Below, piece by piece: positions 1 to 8,139 of a stretch of DNA of 64,000 bases. The position numbers were made by a program, and so were the translations under genes. The stretch lies in NCBI RefSeq assembly GCF_003751625.1, contig NZ_RJUL01000003.1, positions 186,001 through 250,000 on the forward strand, read 5' to 3'. The first letter of the stretch is position 1, and every line of letters starts with the position of its first letter. The notes under the pieces were generated by a model. The model had not been told where the DNA came from, searched no databases, and saw only the letters and a program-made list of their open reading frames with translations. Source of the DNA: Gallaecimonas pentaromativorans. GTDB taxonomy: Bacteria > Pseudomonadota > Gammaproteobacteria > Enterobacterales > Gallaecimonadaceae.

Positions 1-1915
1 GGCGCTCGGCCGCCTCTTGCACGCTGATGTCGAACTTGAGTTCGTTACCTTCGGCGCTGCGGCTTTGTACATCGCGGTGCATCTTGGGCGGCTTGCCCAA
101 AAGCACGGAGAGCGGCAGGTCGATGGGGTTGTCGCCAAAGTGCTTGTCGCTGAGCTTAAGGGTTTTCTCTTCGGTGGCTTCGCCCACCACAGAGTAAGGG
201 GCGCGCTCGCGCTCACAAATGGCGTCAAACAGGGCCAGTTTGTCGGCCGGCACCGCCAGCACGTAGCGCTCTTGGGATTCGTTACACCAAATCTCCAGCG
301 GGCTCATGCCCGGCTCGTCGTTGGGCACATTGCGCAGCTCAAAGCTGCCGCCACGCTCGCCGTCGTTGACCAGCTCGGGGAAGGCGTTAGAGAGGCCACC
401 AGCGCCCACGTCGTGGATAAAGCAGATGGGGTTGGCGTTGCCGAGCTGCCAGCAGCGGTCAATCACCTCTTGGCAGCGGCGCTCGATTTCGGCGTTATCG
501 CGCTGCACTGAGGCAAAGTCTAAGTCTTCGTCAGACTGGCCGGAGGCCATGGAGGATGCCGCGCCGCCACCCAGGCCGATGTTCATGGCCGGGCCGCCCA
601 GCACGATAAGCTTGGCGCCAACCGGGATCTCGCCCTTTTGCACGTGCTCTTCGCGGATGTTGCCAAGGCCACCGGCGATCATGATGGGTTTGTGGTAGCC
701 GCGCACTTCCCGGCCGTTGAAGGAGTTCACTTCTTCTTCATAGGTACGGAAGTAACCCAAGAGCGCCGGGCGGCCAAATTCGTTATTAAAGGCGGCGCCG
801 CCCAGGGGGCCGTCAGTCATGATCTCAAGAGCGGTGACAATGCGTGACGGCTTGCCAAAATCCTGCTCCCAGGGCTGCTCCGCGCCTGGAATACGCAGGT
901 TGGACACGGTAAAGCCAGACAGACCCGCCTTGGGCCGCGCGCCAACGCCGGTGGCGCCTTCGTCACGAATTTCCCCGCCGGAGCCGGTGGCGGCGCCCGG
1001 GAAGGGGGAAATGGCGGTGGGGTGGTTGTGGGTTTCCACCTTCATCAGGATGTGGATAGGCTCCACATGGTATGAAAACTCGCGGCTGTCGCTGTCGGGG
1101 AAGAAGCGGCCGGCGGTGGAGCCGGTCATGACCGCGGCGTTGTCCTTGTAGGCGGAGAGCACGTAGTCCGGGGTTTGTTCGAAGGTGTTTTTAATCATCT
1201 TGAACAAGGACTTGGGCTGCGTCTGGCCGTCGATGGTCCAATCGGCATTGAAAATCTTGTGGCGACAGTGCTCGGAGTTGGCCTGGGCGAACATATAGAG
1301 TTCGATGTCGTTGGGGTTACGGCCCAGGGCTTTGAAGTTCTCGACCAGGTAGTCGATTTCGTCGTCGGCAAGGGCCAGGCCCATGCGCTGGTTGGCCGAT
1401 TCCAGGGCGGCTTTGCCTTCACCCAGAATATCGACGCTGGCATAACGGCCAGGCTCGGCCTTTTTAAAGAGCAGCTCAGCGTCGGCTTCGCTTTCAAGCA
1501 CCGCTTCTACCATGCGGTCGTGCACCAGGGCTTTGAAGAGCTTGGCGTCAGCCTCTGACAGGGCCACGTCCAACTGGTAACGAATACCGCGCTCCAGGCG
1601 TTTGACCTTACCCAAGTCGCAGTTATGGGCGATGTCGGTGGCTTTGGAAGACCAGGGCGAGATGGTACCCAGGCGGGGCACCACGATAAATTCCTGCCCT
1701 GCCAGTTCGGCAGCGGCCAAGCGGGGGCCGTAGGTCAGCAGTTTTTCCAGGCGGACCTGTTCATCGCTGGTCAGCGCCTCGGACAGTTCGGCAAAGTGCA
1801 CGAAGCTGGTGGAAATCTGGGTTACCGGAAGCTGTGCGGCCTGGCATGAAGCCAGCAGTTTTTCCAGTCGAAACTCGGACAGGGCGGGAGCGCCTCGCAG
1901 GACTTGAATCGGCAT
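1..1915 (-). CDS. purL: Phosphoribosylformylglycinamidine synthase (partial, N-terminal part)
   Basis: FGAM synthetase, the fourth step of IMP synthesis, converts FGAR, glutamine and ATP to FGAM in the cytoplasm. The window holds the first 638 codons. The family protein is about 1,300 residues in gammaproteobacteria, so the C-terminal glutaminase domain lies beyond base 1. The start MPIQVLRG is chosen because AGGTGA lies 7 nt before this ATG. The linker domain and the ATP-binding half are present, with [14 protein letters not shown] near residue 295. It is divergent from mltF. A PurR-type operator overlaps its promoter. Identification is very secure. Confidence 0.97.
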   Translation of the reverse strand, partial: MPIQVLRGAPALSEFRLEKLLASCQAAQLPVTQISTSFVHFAELSEALTSDEQVRLEKLLTYGPRLAAAELAGQEFIVVPRLGTISPWSSKATDIAHNCDLGKVKRLERGIRYQLDVALSEADAKLFKALVHDRMVEAVLESEADAELLFKKAEPGRYASVDILGEGKAALESANQRMGLALADDEIDYLVENFKALGRNPNDIELYMFAQANSEHCRHKIFNADWTIDGQTQPKSLFKMIKNTFEQTPDYVLSAYKDNAAVMTGSTAGRFFPDSDSREFSYHVEPIHILMKVETHNHPTAISPFPGAATGSGGEIRDEGATGVGARPKAGLSGFTVSNLRIPGAEQPWEQDFGKPSRIVTALEIMTDGPLGGAAFNNEFGRPALLGYFRTYEEEVNSFNGREVRGYHKPIMIAGGLGNIREEHVQKGEIPVGAKLIVLGGPAMNIGLGGGAASSMASGQSDEDLDFASVQRDNAEIERRCQEVIDRCWQLGNANPICFIHDVGAGGLSNAFPELVNDGERGGSFELRNVPNDEPGMSPLEIWCNESQERYVLAVPADKLALFDAICERERAPYSVVGEATEEKTLKLSDKHFGDNPIDLPLSVLLGKPPKMHRDVQSRSAEGNELKFDISVQEAAER

Positions 1916-1954
1916 TGGTCACCTGGGCAGACTGAGGGAGTTCTCGGGCGCCGC

Positions 1955-1983
1955 ATTATAGAGGAAAAACGTTTGCTTTCCCA
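1955..1983 (-). promoter_or_regulatory. purL promoter with PurR-type operator
   Basis: On the minus strand a perfect TATAAT (-10) occupies 1960-1955, giving a leader of about 35-40 nt before the purL ATG at 1915. The 16-bp window 1963-1978 matches the E. coli PurR consensus (read in reverse as ANGAAAACGTTTGCNT) at 12 of 14 informative positions. It sits between -35 and -10, where a bound repressor would block polymerase. The -35 (TGGGAA, 17-bp spacer) is weak. The site is seen; PurR binding is inferred from the family. Confidence 0.7.
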
Positions 1984-2022
1984 TCCAGACGAACGGTTAG
2001 ATTTCGCGGTTTTGCCGGTTTC

Positions 2023-2031
2023 TGATATAAA
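2023..2031 (+). promoter_or_regulatory. Extended -10 promoter of mltF, very short leader
   Basis: TGATATAAA reads as an extended -10 (TG-N-TATAAA). Transcription starting about 7 nt downstream would begin near 2038, only about 3 nt before the mltF ATG at 2041. No Shine-Dalgarno sequence precedes that ATG, so mltF may be read from a nearly leaderless transcript. There is no convincing -35. Confidence 0.4.
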
Positions 2032-2040
2032 CGCCACCAG

Positions 2041-3519
2041 ATGAGCAAAATCACCCCAAAGTGGCGAGGGTTTTGGCCTGCGTTGGTGCTGCTACTGGCA
2101 GCCTGCCAGGACGGCGGCAACCCGCCTGCCCCCGAGCACAGCAGCCAGCTGGAAAGCATCCTCGAACGGGGAGAGCTACGCGTTGGCACGCGCTACTCGG
2201 ACACCACCTATTTTGAGGCGGCCGACGGCCCGGCAGGCCTGGACTACGAACTGGCCGCCATGTTTGCCGACTACCTCGGCGTCAAACTCAAGATTGAGCC
2301 CAGCTATTCTCTGAGCGACCTGTTCCCCAAGCTCGAAAAGGGCCAATACGATCTGCTGGCAGCCGGCCTTAGCGTCACCCCCGAGCGGCGCGCGCATTTT
2401 CGCTTCGCCCCTGCCTACCAGGCGGTAAGCCAAAAACTGGTATACAAACGCGGCCACCGCCGCCCCCGTGATTTTGACGATCTGGCCGACGGTTCTTTGA
2501 TGGTAATGGCCTACTCGGCCCACGCCGAGCGCCTGGCCCAGGTGGCCAAGACCCACCCGGACCTCAAGTGGACCGAGACTTCGGACATGGACGCCGACGA
2601 ACTGTTGCAGCAGGTGCTGGCCGGGCACCTCGATTACACCGTGGCCGACTCCAACAACCTCGCCCTTAACCGGCGCTTCTACCCGGATTTGATGGTGGGT
2701 TTTACCGTCTCTGACGAGCAGCCCGTGGCCTGGGCCTTCCAAAAGAACAACGACGACAGCCTCTACGCCGCCCTGATTGAGTTCTTTGGCGAGATGAGCC
2801 AGACCGGCGTTATCGCCCGCCTGGAAGAAAAGTACTACGGCCACGTGCGCACCTTCGACTACGTGGACACCCGCTCCTTTATGCGCGCCGTTGACCGCAA
2901 ACTGCCGCGCTACCAGGCCAATTTTGAAAAATACGCCGGGGATTTTGACTGGCGCTTGCTGGCCGCCATGAGCTACCAGGAATCGCACTGGAACCCCTCG
3001 GCTACCTCGGTTACCGGGGTGCGGGGCCTGATGATGCTGACCCTGGACACCGCCGACTTGCTGGGCATCAACAACCGCCTGGACCCGGCCCAGTCTATCC
3101 GTGGCGGCGCCAACTATTTGCATCAGCTGTTTGACCGCATGCCAGAGTCCATTCCGCCGGACGAGCGGGTGTGGTTTGCCCTGGCCGCTTATAACGTCGG
3201 CGAAGGCCACGTGCTGGACGCCCGGCGCATCACCGAGAAACGGGGCGGCGACCCCAACTCCTGGGTGGATGTAAAAGAGAACCTGCCACTGCTGCGTAAA
3301 AAAGCCTGGTACAGCCAGACCCGCCACGGTTATGCCCGCGGCGACGAGCCGGTTAAATACGTGGATAACATCCGCCGCTACTACGAAACCCTGGTGTGGC
3401 TGCAAGGCCAGCAGGTGGCCAATACCGACAACGACGAGGCCAAAGCGGACGACGCCGACGACGACAGCGACCAAGACCCGAATGACAGCGTTAACGAAAA
3501 CGTCACGCCCAAGGATTGA
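2041..3519 (+). CDS. mltF: Membrane-bound lytic murein transglycosylase F
   Basis: This enzyme cleaves the MurNAc-GlcNAc bond of peptidoglycan with formation of 1,6-anhydroMurNAc, acting in the periplasm. It has 492 residues. The N-terminus carries a hydrophobic segment ending in LAAC, a possible lipobox with C22. Residues about 35-270 are a solute-binding-protein-like module (GELRVGTRYSDTT ... LDYELAAMFADYLGVKLKI). Residues about 290-440 are the SLT domain. The catalytic glutamate is E314 in SYQESHW, the same number as in E. coli MltF. The C-terminal 30 residues are an unusually acidic, low-complexity tail. It is the purL neighbour, as in many gammaproteobacteria. Confidence 0.96.
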   Translation: MSKITPKWRGFWPALVLLLAACQDGGNPPAPEHSSQLESILERGELRVGTRYSDTTYFEAADGPAGLDYELAAMFADYLGVKLKIEPSYSLSDLFPKLEKGQYDLLAAGLSVTPERRAHFRFAPAYQAVSQKLVYKRGHRRPRDFDDLADGSLMVMAYSAHAERLAQVAKTHPDLKWTETSDMDADELLQQVLAGHLDYTVADSNNLALNRRFYPDLMVGFTVSDEQPVAWAFQKNNDDSLYAALIEFFGEMSQTGVIARLEEKYYGHVRTFDYVDTRSFMRAVDRKLPRYQANFEKYAGDFDWRLLAAMSYQESHWNPSATSVTGVRGLMMLTLDTADLLGINNRLDPAQSIRGGANYLHQLFDRMPESIPPDERVWFALAAYNVGEGHVLDARRITEKRGGDPNSWVDVKENLPLLRKKAWYSQTRHGYARGDEPVKYVDNIRRYYETLVWLQGQQVANTDNDEAKADDADDDSDQDPNDSVNENVTPKD

Positions 3520-3608
3520 AAAAGGCGCGTAAAGGCCGTATCTATGATGTCACAGACGAGACCGCCACAGGCGGCACTGACAACGGCTTTGTACCCAAGG
3601 AGGAGCCT

Positions 3609-3767
3609 ATGCTGAAACGCCGTTCATCCCTGACCAAAAAACGGACCCTACGCGGCCACGACTGGCGCCGCCATTTGAAGATGAAACGCCTGCACAAGCG
3701 CAACCTGCACCGCAACCGCATTCACTCCCTGCTGCAATTGCAGCGCTCGGCAGACGCTGCCGCCTGA
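3609..3767 (+). CDS. Small arginine-rich hypothetical protein (52 aa)
   Basis: The ORF starts MLKRRSSLTKK and is preceded by a strong AAGGAGGAG ribosome site 3-6 nt upstream. An in-frame extension to 3516 lacks any ribosome site and is rejected. The protein is very basic, with clustered Arg, Lys and His (HKRNLHRNR), and has no signal peptide or membrane segment. The last 46 bases overlap the 3' end of tadA on the other strand. I do not recognise a family. The basic character would fit RNA or ribosome binding, but that is only inference. Confidence 0.6.
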   Translation: MLKRRSSLTKKRTLRGHDWRRHLKMKRLHKRNLHRNRIHSLLQLQRSADAAA

Positions 3768-4255
3768 GCCGCTTTCTCGGCCTTCTTCTGCGCCCGGCGC
3801 ATCTTGAAAAACCCGCTTAACTGCTCTGCACACTCCGCTTCCAGCACCCCGGCCGTCACTTCCAACTGGTGATTGAGGGCCTGGTGGCGGCAGATGTCCA
3901 TCACCGAGCCGGCAGCGCCGGTTTTTAAGTCGCTGGCCCCAAACACCAAACGCTTGATGCGGGCATGAACCATGGCCCCGGCGCACATGGCGCAAGGTTC
4001 GAGGGTGACATAAAGGGTGCAGTCCAGTAGCCGGTAGTTGGCAAGCGCCGGGCCGGCCTGGCGAATGGCCTGCAGCTCGGCATGGGCACTGGGATCGCTC
4101 AAGGATATGGAGAGGTTATAGCCCTGCCCCAGCACCTGGCCGTCTTTGACCAGTACCGCCCCCACCGGCACTTCCCCGGCGGCGGCGGCTTTGTCGGCCA
4201 GGGCCATCGCCTGGCGCATCCAGTGGATGTCGTCTTCTAGCAAGTTCTCGTTCAT
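3722..4255 (-). CDS. tadA: tRNA-specific adenosine deaminase
   Basis: TadA deaminates A34 to inosine in the anticodon of tRNA-Arg(ACG), so that one tRNA reads CGU, CGC and CGA. It is essential in E. coli. It has 177 residues and is a cytidine-deaminase-fold protein. H58 and E60 in the HAE motif and C88/C91 in PCAMC are the zinc ligands and the proton shuttle. The C-terminal tail (AEKAAQAAASAE) is a little longer than usual and overlaps the small basic ORF on the other strand. No Shine-Dalgarno sequence precedes the ATG; see the adjacent -10 element. Confidence 0.96.
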   Translation of the reverse strand: MNENLLEDDIHWMRQAMALADKAAAAGEVPVGAVLVKDGQVLGQGYNLSISLSDPSAHAELQAIRQAGPALANYRLLDCTLYVTLEPCAMCAGAMVHARIKRLVFGASDLKTGAAGSVMDICRHQALNHQLEVTAGVLEAECAEQLSGFFKMRRAQKKAEKAAQAAASAERCNCSRE

Positions 4256-4263
4256 GGGCCGCG

Positions 4264-4269
4264 ATTATA
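4264..4269 (-). promoter_or_regulatory. tadA -10 element next to the start codon
   Basis: A perfect TATAAT on the minus strand ends 8 nt before the tadA ATG (4255). A start about 7 nt downstream would leave a leader of 0-2 nt, and no ribosome site is visible. The -35 is poor. Either tadA is translated from a leaderless message, or a different upstream promoter is used. Confidence 0.4.
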
Positions 4270-4359
4270 CTGCCGAGCCCGGCAGGGCGGCCACCAATTG
4301 ACGACAACAGGTGGCTGCTCCATGCTGATATCGCGGATAACCAATTGAAGGGACTGAAA

Positions 4360-5187
4360 ATGCTTCATATCGAAGATGCGAATAAATATGTCGACCAGGG
4401 CATCGAGCTGGTGATGCAGTATGCGCCCAAGCTGCTGCTGGCCATTATCGTCCTGCTGGTGGGCCTGTGGCTGATCAACAGCTTTGCCAAGGTGGTGGAT
4501 AAGGGCATGGAGGCGCGCAAGGTCGAGCCTACCCTGCGCCACTTCTTGAAAAGCCTGGTCAGCATTATCTTCAAGATACTGCTGATGATCTCGGTGGCCT
4601 CCTTGATCGGTATCGCCACCACCTCCTTTGTGGCGGTGATTGGTGCGGCGGGCCTGGCCATTGGCCTGGCGCTGCAGGGGAGCCTTGCCAACTTTGCCGG
4701 TGGGGTGCTTATCCTGTTCTTCCGCCCCTTCAAGGTGGGCGATTTTATCCAGACCAACAGTTACTCAGGTACCGTCAAGGAGATCCAGATCTTCAATACC
4801 ATCATGACCACCCCCGACAACAAACGGGTGATCATCCCCAACGGTAAAGTCTCCAACGACAGCTTGATTAACTTCAGCAGCGAACCTACCCGCCGGGTGG
4901 ATTTCGTGTTTGGGGTGAGCTACGGCGCCAATATCGACCTGGTTAAAGAAACCCTCAAAGGCATCCTCGACGCCGACGAGCGCATCCATAAAGAGCCGGC
5001 GCCGATGGTCGTGCTCTCGGAGCTGGCCGACAGCTCGGTGAACTTCACGGTGCGGGCCTGGGTGGACGCCGGTAACTACTGGCCGGTGTTCTTCGAGACC
5101 ATGGAAACGGTTAAAAAGACCTTCGACACCAAAGGTATCGAGATCCCTTTCCCGCAGCGGGACGTACACATCCACCAGGCCAAGTAA
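4360..5187 (+). CDS. mscS: Small-conductance mechanosensitive channel, MscS family
   Basis: An inner-membrane heptameric channel that opens on membrane tension to release solutes during hypo-osmotic shock. It has 275 residues (E. coli MscS has 286). The start MLHIEDANKY is preferred over an upstream TTG because AAGGGA lies 6 nt before it. There are three membrane segments. The pore-lining TM3 is clear (GAAGLAIGLALQGSLA followed by FFRPF), then the beta domain with VIIPNGKVSND and the alpha/beta cytoplasmic cage. It is divergent from tadA and closed by its own terminator. It is closer to MscS than to the larger MscK/YbdG types. Confidence 0.92.
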   Translation: MLHIEDANKYVDQGIELVMQYAPKLLLAIIVLLVGLWLINSFAKVVDKGMEARKVEPTLRHFLKSLVSIIFKILLMISVASLIGIATTSFVAVIGAAGLAIGLALQGSLANFAGGVLILFFRPFKVGDFIQTNSYSGTVKEIQIFNTIMTTPDNKRVIIPNGKVSNDSLINFSSEPTRRVDFVFGVSYGANIDLVKETLKGILDADERIHKEPAPMVVLSELADSSVNFTVRAWVDAGNYWPVFFETMETVKKTFDTKGIEIPFPQRDVHIHQAK

Positions 5188-5194
5188 GGCCATC

Positions 5195-5223
5195 AAAAAC
5201 CCCGGCCTGGCGCCGGGGTTTTT
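5195..5223 (+). terminator. Rho-independent terminator after mscS
   Basis: The stem is AAAAACCCCGGC paired with GCCGGGGTTTTT around a 5-nt loop, followed by TTTCTTT. It lies 7 nt after the mscS stop. Confidence 0.93.
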
Positions 5224-5450
5224 CTTTGCCCAAGCTGGCGCCGAGAACGATTAACATTTTCCGCGCCAAAGTTTTGACGTTATTGATTTAGCTAAAAAAA
5301 TTTTAGAGGTCATACCAGTTTATTTATCAGCATTTACTGATTAAAAAAACAACAATCAAAACAAACTACTAGCGAACAAAAAACCAGCACCTGTCTGTTA
5401 ACATTCCTCACCACTATGGACAATCTCTTACACAGTCCATGCACAATGTA
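5224..5450. other. AT-rich intergenic stretch, no gene seen
   Basis: This is the upstream region of the metalloprotease gene. It is clearly richer in A and T than the flanking genes, especially 5270-5400, with stop codons in all frames. I see no RNA gene. It may hold binding sites for regulators of the secreted protease, or be silenced by nucleoid proteins, but no specific motif can be named. Confidence 0.5.
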
Positions 5451-5479
5451 TTGCACAAAAAATATCCACTTCGTAAAAT
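5451..5479 (+). promoter_or_regulatory. Sigma-70 promoter of the M6 metalloprotease gene
   Basis: TTGCAC (-35), a 17-bp spacer and TAAAAT (-10) lie about 58 nt before the start codon at 5537. Spacing and match are both good, and no competing promoter is seen nearby. Confidence 0.65.
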
Positions 5480-5536
5480 CCGCCCCGTCGATTCCCTTGT
5501 GTTTAACCACCTCGTCGTAGACGTCTGGAGGCGGAG

Positions 5537-8083
5537 ATGTTCCTTGCGCGTTCACTGCCCTGTGCAGTGCTGGCTTCTTGCACCCTGCTGTCCGGTTATG
5601 CCCAGGCTTCTGCCCCGGCGCCGCGGCAAATCACCCTGACCCAACCGAGCGGCGCCACCATTGAAGTGCAGCTCAAAGGCAATGCCTTTCACAACTGGTA
5701 TGAAAACGCCCAAGGCCAAGCCATCGTCAAAAATGGCGACAGCTGGGTCTATGCCCGTGAGCTGCTCGGCGCTTTGCAGCCCTCGGATGTTGCCGCCACC
5801 GAGAAGGCCCCGGCCTTTGCGGTAAGCCACTACCGCCCGGTAGCGACCCACTTGGTGCAAGAGCAAAGCAGCGAAGCGGCCTTCAGCGCCGCTGCAACGA
5901 CTCAAAGCGCCTTGGCGCAAGCGGCCAGCCTTACCGGCAAACACCCGGTGCTGACCATCGTTGTCTCCTTTAACGATGTGCAAAGCCAATTTGATGTTAC
6001 CGATACCCTGTGGGGCAGCGGTAAGAGCCTTGCCAATTACTACCTCGAGCAAAGCCAGCAACAGCTGACCTTGGTGCCGGCAACCGAGAGCGAAGGGGCT
6101 AACGACGGCGTGGTCCACGTCAGCCTTAACCGCAACCACCCGGCCTGCGGCAACGATTGTGATTACGGCATCGACGGCACCTTGGCCGCCGCCCTGGCCG
6201 CCGCCGACCCTTATGTGGATTTTGCTTCCTTCGACAGCAACGGTGACGGCACCTTAAGCCCCAGCGAGTTGGCGGTGCAGTTTGTCTATGCCGGCGAAGA
6301 AGCCAGCTATGGCGCCAGCGGCCCGGCCATCTGGGCTCACCGCTGGGTGATGCCTACCCAAAGCCTGGACGGCGTTAACCTGCGCGATTATTTGGCGGTA
6401 GGTGAAGTACAAGGTGACCACGGCGCCACCATGGGCATTTTCGCCCATGAACTGGGCCACTTGCTGCTGGGCCTGCCGGACTTGTATGTAGACGGCGCCC
6501 CTTCCGGCATTGGCCGTTGGGGCCTGATGGGTACCGGCAACTGGAACAAAGCCAGCACCGACACCTACCTTGGCCAGACGCCGGCCGATTTAACCGCCTG
6601 GTCCAAAACCACCGCCGGCCTGAGTGATGCCGAAGTGCAAAACGCCGACGGCAATATCCAACTGGCCGATAACCAGGTGCAAACCCTCTATATCGACCCT
6701 TATCTTCGCGGCCAGCAACTGGGTGAAGTGCTGTATCTGGAATACCGGGGCGGCGGTTATGACGCCGGCCTGCCCGGCACTGGCCTTTTGATAGAGCAAG
6801 CCGACCCCAGGGTCAGCGACAACACCGACGTCAGCCGCCCGGTACTGGCCATAGTGCAGGCCGATGGCCGCGGCGACCTTGACGCCGGCAGCAACCAAGG
6901 CGACAGCGGCGATCTGTTCCCCGGCTACGCCAAGGTGCGCCAATACCGCCCCGTTACCCGTGACGGCCAGCAAAGCCCGGTGCAGATAAGCGCCATCAGC
7001 GACCCGGCTCTGCCCATGTCCTACAGCCTTGCCATCAGCCAGGATGACCGCAGCGCCCTGTTGCAGCACCATTACCGCCAAAGCCCGGTAGCCGTGGCCG
7101 GCAACCTTTATTGGGGATTTGATAAAACCTCCAGCACCCTCGATGGCGTGGACTTCTACCTGCCTGCCAGCGGCACCGTCAGCCTGGCGCTCTATAGCTG
7201 GACCGGCGGCAACAAACCTGGCAGCCTTATCAGCGAACTGGGTAGCTTTGATGGCAACGCCGGCTGGCACCGCTGGATGCTCGAAAGCAGCCAAACCCTG
7301 ACCGGCCCGGCCATGCTGGTGGTCACCTCCAACGCCGGCTTTGCTACCGAAACCGGCAGCAGCGCCAGCAACCAGTACCGCCCCAACGGCCAGAGCCTCA
7401 CCAGCGCGGCCCTGGTCACCCTGCTGCTGAGCCAAAGCACCAGCCAGGGCGAACCACAGACCTTCAGCACCAGCGAAGACCAACCGCTGACCATTTCGCT
7501 GTCGGCCCTGGGTCTTGCCGGCCAGACCTTGTCGCTGTCCAGTAACAGTAGCGGCACCCTGACCCAAAACGGCGATACCCTGGTCTACACCCCGGCTGCC
7601 AACTTCAACGGCGAGGCGACCTTTAACCTGTCGGTAGTGGGTATCACCAGCACCGCCAGCCACAGCCTAGTGATAGACGTGGCGGCGGTAAACGACGCCC
7701 CGACCCTGACCTTGAGCGGCAGCACCAGCTTGAGCGGCGCCGCCACCCTCAGCCTGACCGCCATTGGTAAGGACGTGGACGGCGATACCCTGCGCTACAG
7801 CTGGCAGCAAACCAGCGGCACTAGCCTGAGCTTTGATGGCAGCAGTGCCACCTTGAGCGCGGCGCTGCCAGCCAGCAGCACCACTCAGCGCTACGTCTTT
7901 GCGGTAACGGTAACCGACCCCAGCGGCGCCAGCGCCAGCCAGAGCGTCACCGTGACCCAAAGCCCGGTAACCAGTACCGTTACCCCCTCGACCAGTGACA
8001 CCGGTGGTGGTGGCGGTGGTGGTGGCAGCCTGAGCTGGCTGAGCCTGGCAGCACTGCTGCTGCTTCGCCGCCAACGCAGCTAA
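5537..8083 (+). CDS. Secreted M6-family zinc metalloprotease with GlyGly-CTERM tail
   Basis: An 848-residue secreted protease. The start is supported by GGAGGCGGAG just upstream. In order: a signal peptide (residues about 1-25); a propeptide-like region; the M6 (immune inhibitor A-like) catalytic domain with zinc motif HELGHLLLGLPD (HExxHxxGxxD, 304-315); a calcium-binding-like loop DSNGDGTLSPSE (233-244); a carbohydrate-binding/beta-sandwich region; and Ig/cadherin-like repeats with NDAPTLTLSG and DVDGDTLRYSW. The C-terminus has seven glycines, then SLSWLSLAALLLLRRQRS, a GlyGly-CTERM sorting signal normally processed by rhombosortase after type II secretion. Substrates are unknown. Confidence 0.9.
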   Translation: MFLARSLPCAVLASCTLLSGYAQASAPAPRQITLTQPSGATIEVQLKGNAFHNWYENAQGQAIVKNGDSWVYARELLGALQPSDVAATEKAPAFAVSHYRPVATHLVQEQSSEAAFSAAATTQSALAQAASLTGKHPVLTIVVSFNDVQSQFDVTDTLWGSGKSLANYYLEQSQQQLTLVPATESEGANDGVVHVSLNRNHPACGNDCDYGIDGTLAAALAAADPYVDFASFDSNGDGTLSPSELAVQFVYAGEEASYGASGPAIWAHRWVMPTQSLDGVNLRDYLAVGEVQGDHGATMGIFAHELGHLLLGLPDLYVDGAPSGIGRWGLMGTGNWNKASTDTYLGQTPADLTAWSKTTAGLSDAEVQNADGNIQLADNQVQTLYIDPYLRGQQLGEVLYLEYRGGGYDAGLPGTGLLIEQADPRVSDNTDVSRPVLAIVQADGRGDLDAGSNQGDSGDLFPGYAKVRQYRPVTRDGQQSPVQISAISDPALPMSYSLAISQDDRSALLQHHYRQSPVAVAGNLYWGFDKTSSTLDGVDFYLPASGTVSLALYSWTGGNKPGSLISELGSFDGNAGWHRWMLESSQTLTGPAMLVVTSNAGFATETGSSASNQYRPNGQSLTSAALVTLLLSQSTSQGEPQTFSTSEDQPLTISLSALGLAGQTLSLSSNSSGTLTQNGDTLVYTPAANFNGEATFNLSVVGITSTASHSLVIDVAAVNDAPTLTLSGSTSLSGAATLSLTAIGKDVDGDTLRYSWQQTSGTSLSFDGSSATLSAALPASSTTQRYVFAVTVTDPSGASASQSVTVTQSPVTSTVTPSTSDTGGGGGGGGSLSWLSLAALLLLRRQRS

Positions 8084-8097
8084 GTCAGCGCACCAAT

Positions 8098-8127
8098 AAA
8101 AAAGGCAGCTTTACGCTGCCTTTTTTT
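8098..8127. terminator. Bidirectional terminator between protease and SDR genes
   Basis: The stem is AAAAAAGGCAGC / GCTGCCTTTTTT with a 5-nt loop and runs of A and T on both sides. It can serve the protease gene on the plus strand and the SDR gene on the minus strand. Confidence 0.92.
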
Positions 8128-8139
8128 GTTGCCTGGGGT

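Noticed and set aside
2176-3474. 432-codon open frame antisense to mltF
   Set aside because: mltF has the conserved catalytic and binding motifs. The antisense frame is His/Val/Gly-rich and without a ribosome site, as expected in GC-rich DNA.
6590-7663. 357-codon antisense frame within the M6 protease gene
   Set aside because: It is Ala/Gly-rich shadow sequence. The sense frame has the signal peptide, HExxH motif and C-terminal sorting tail.
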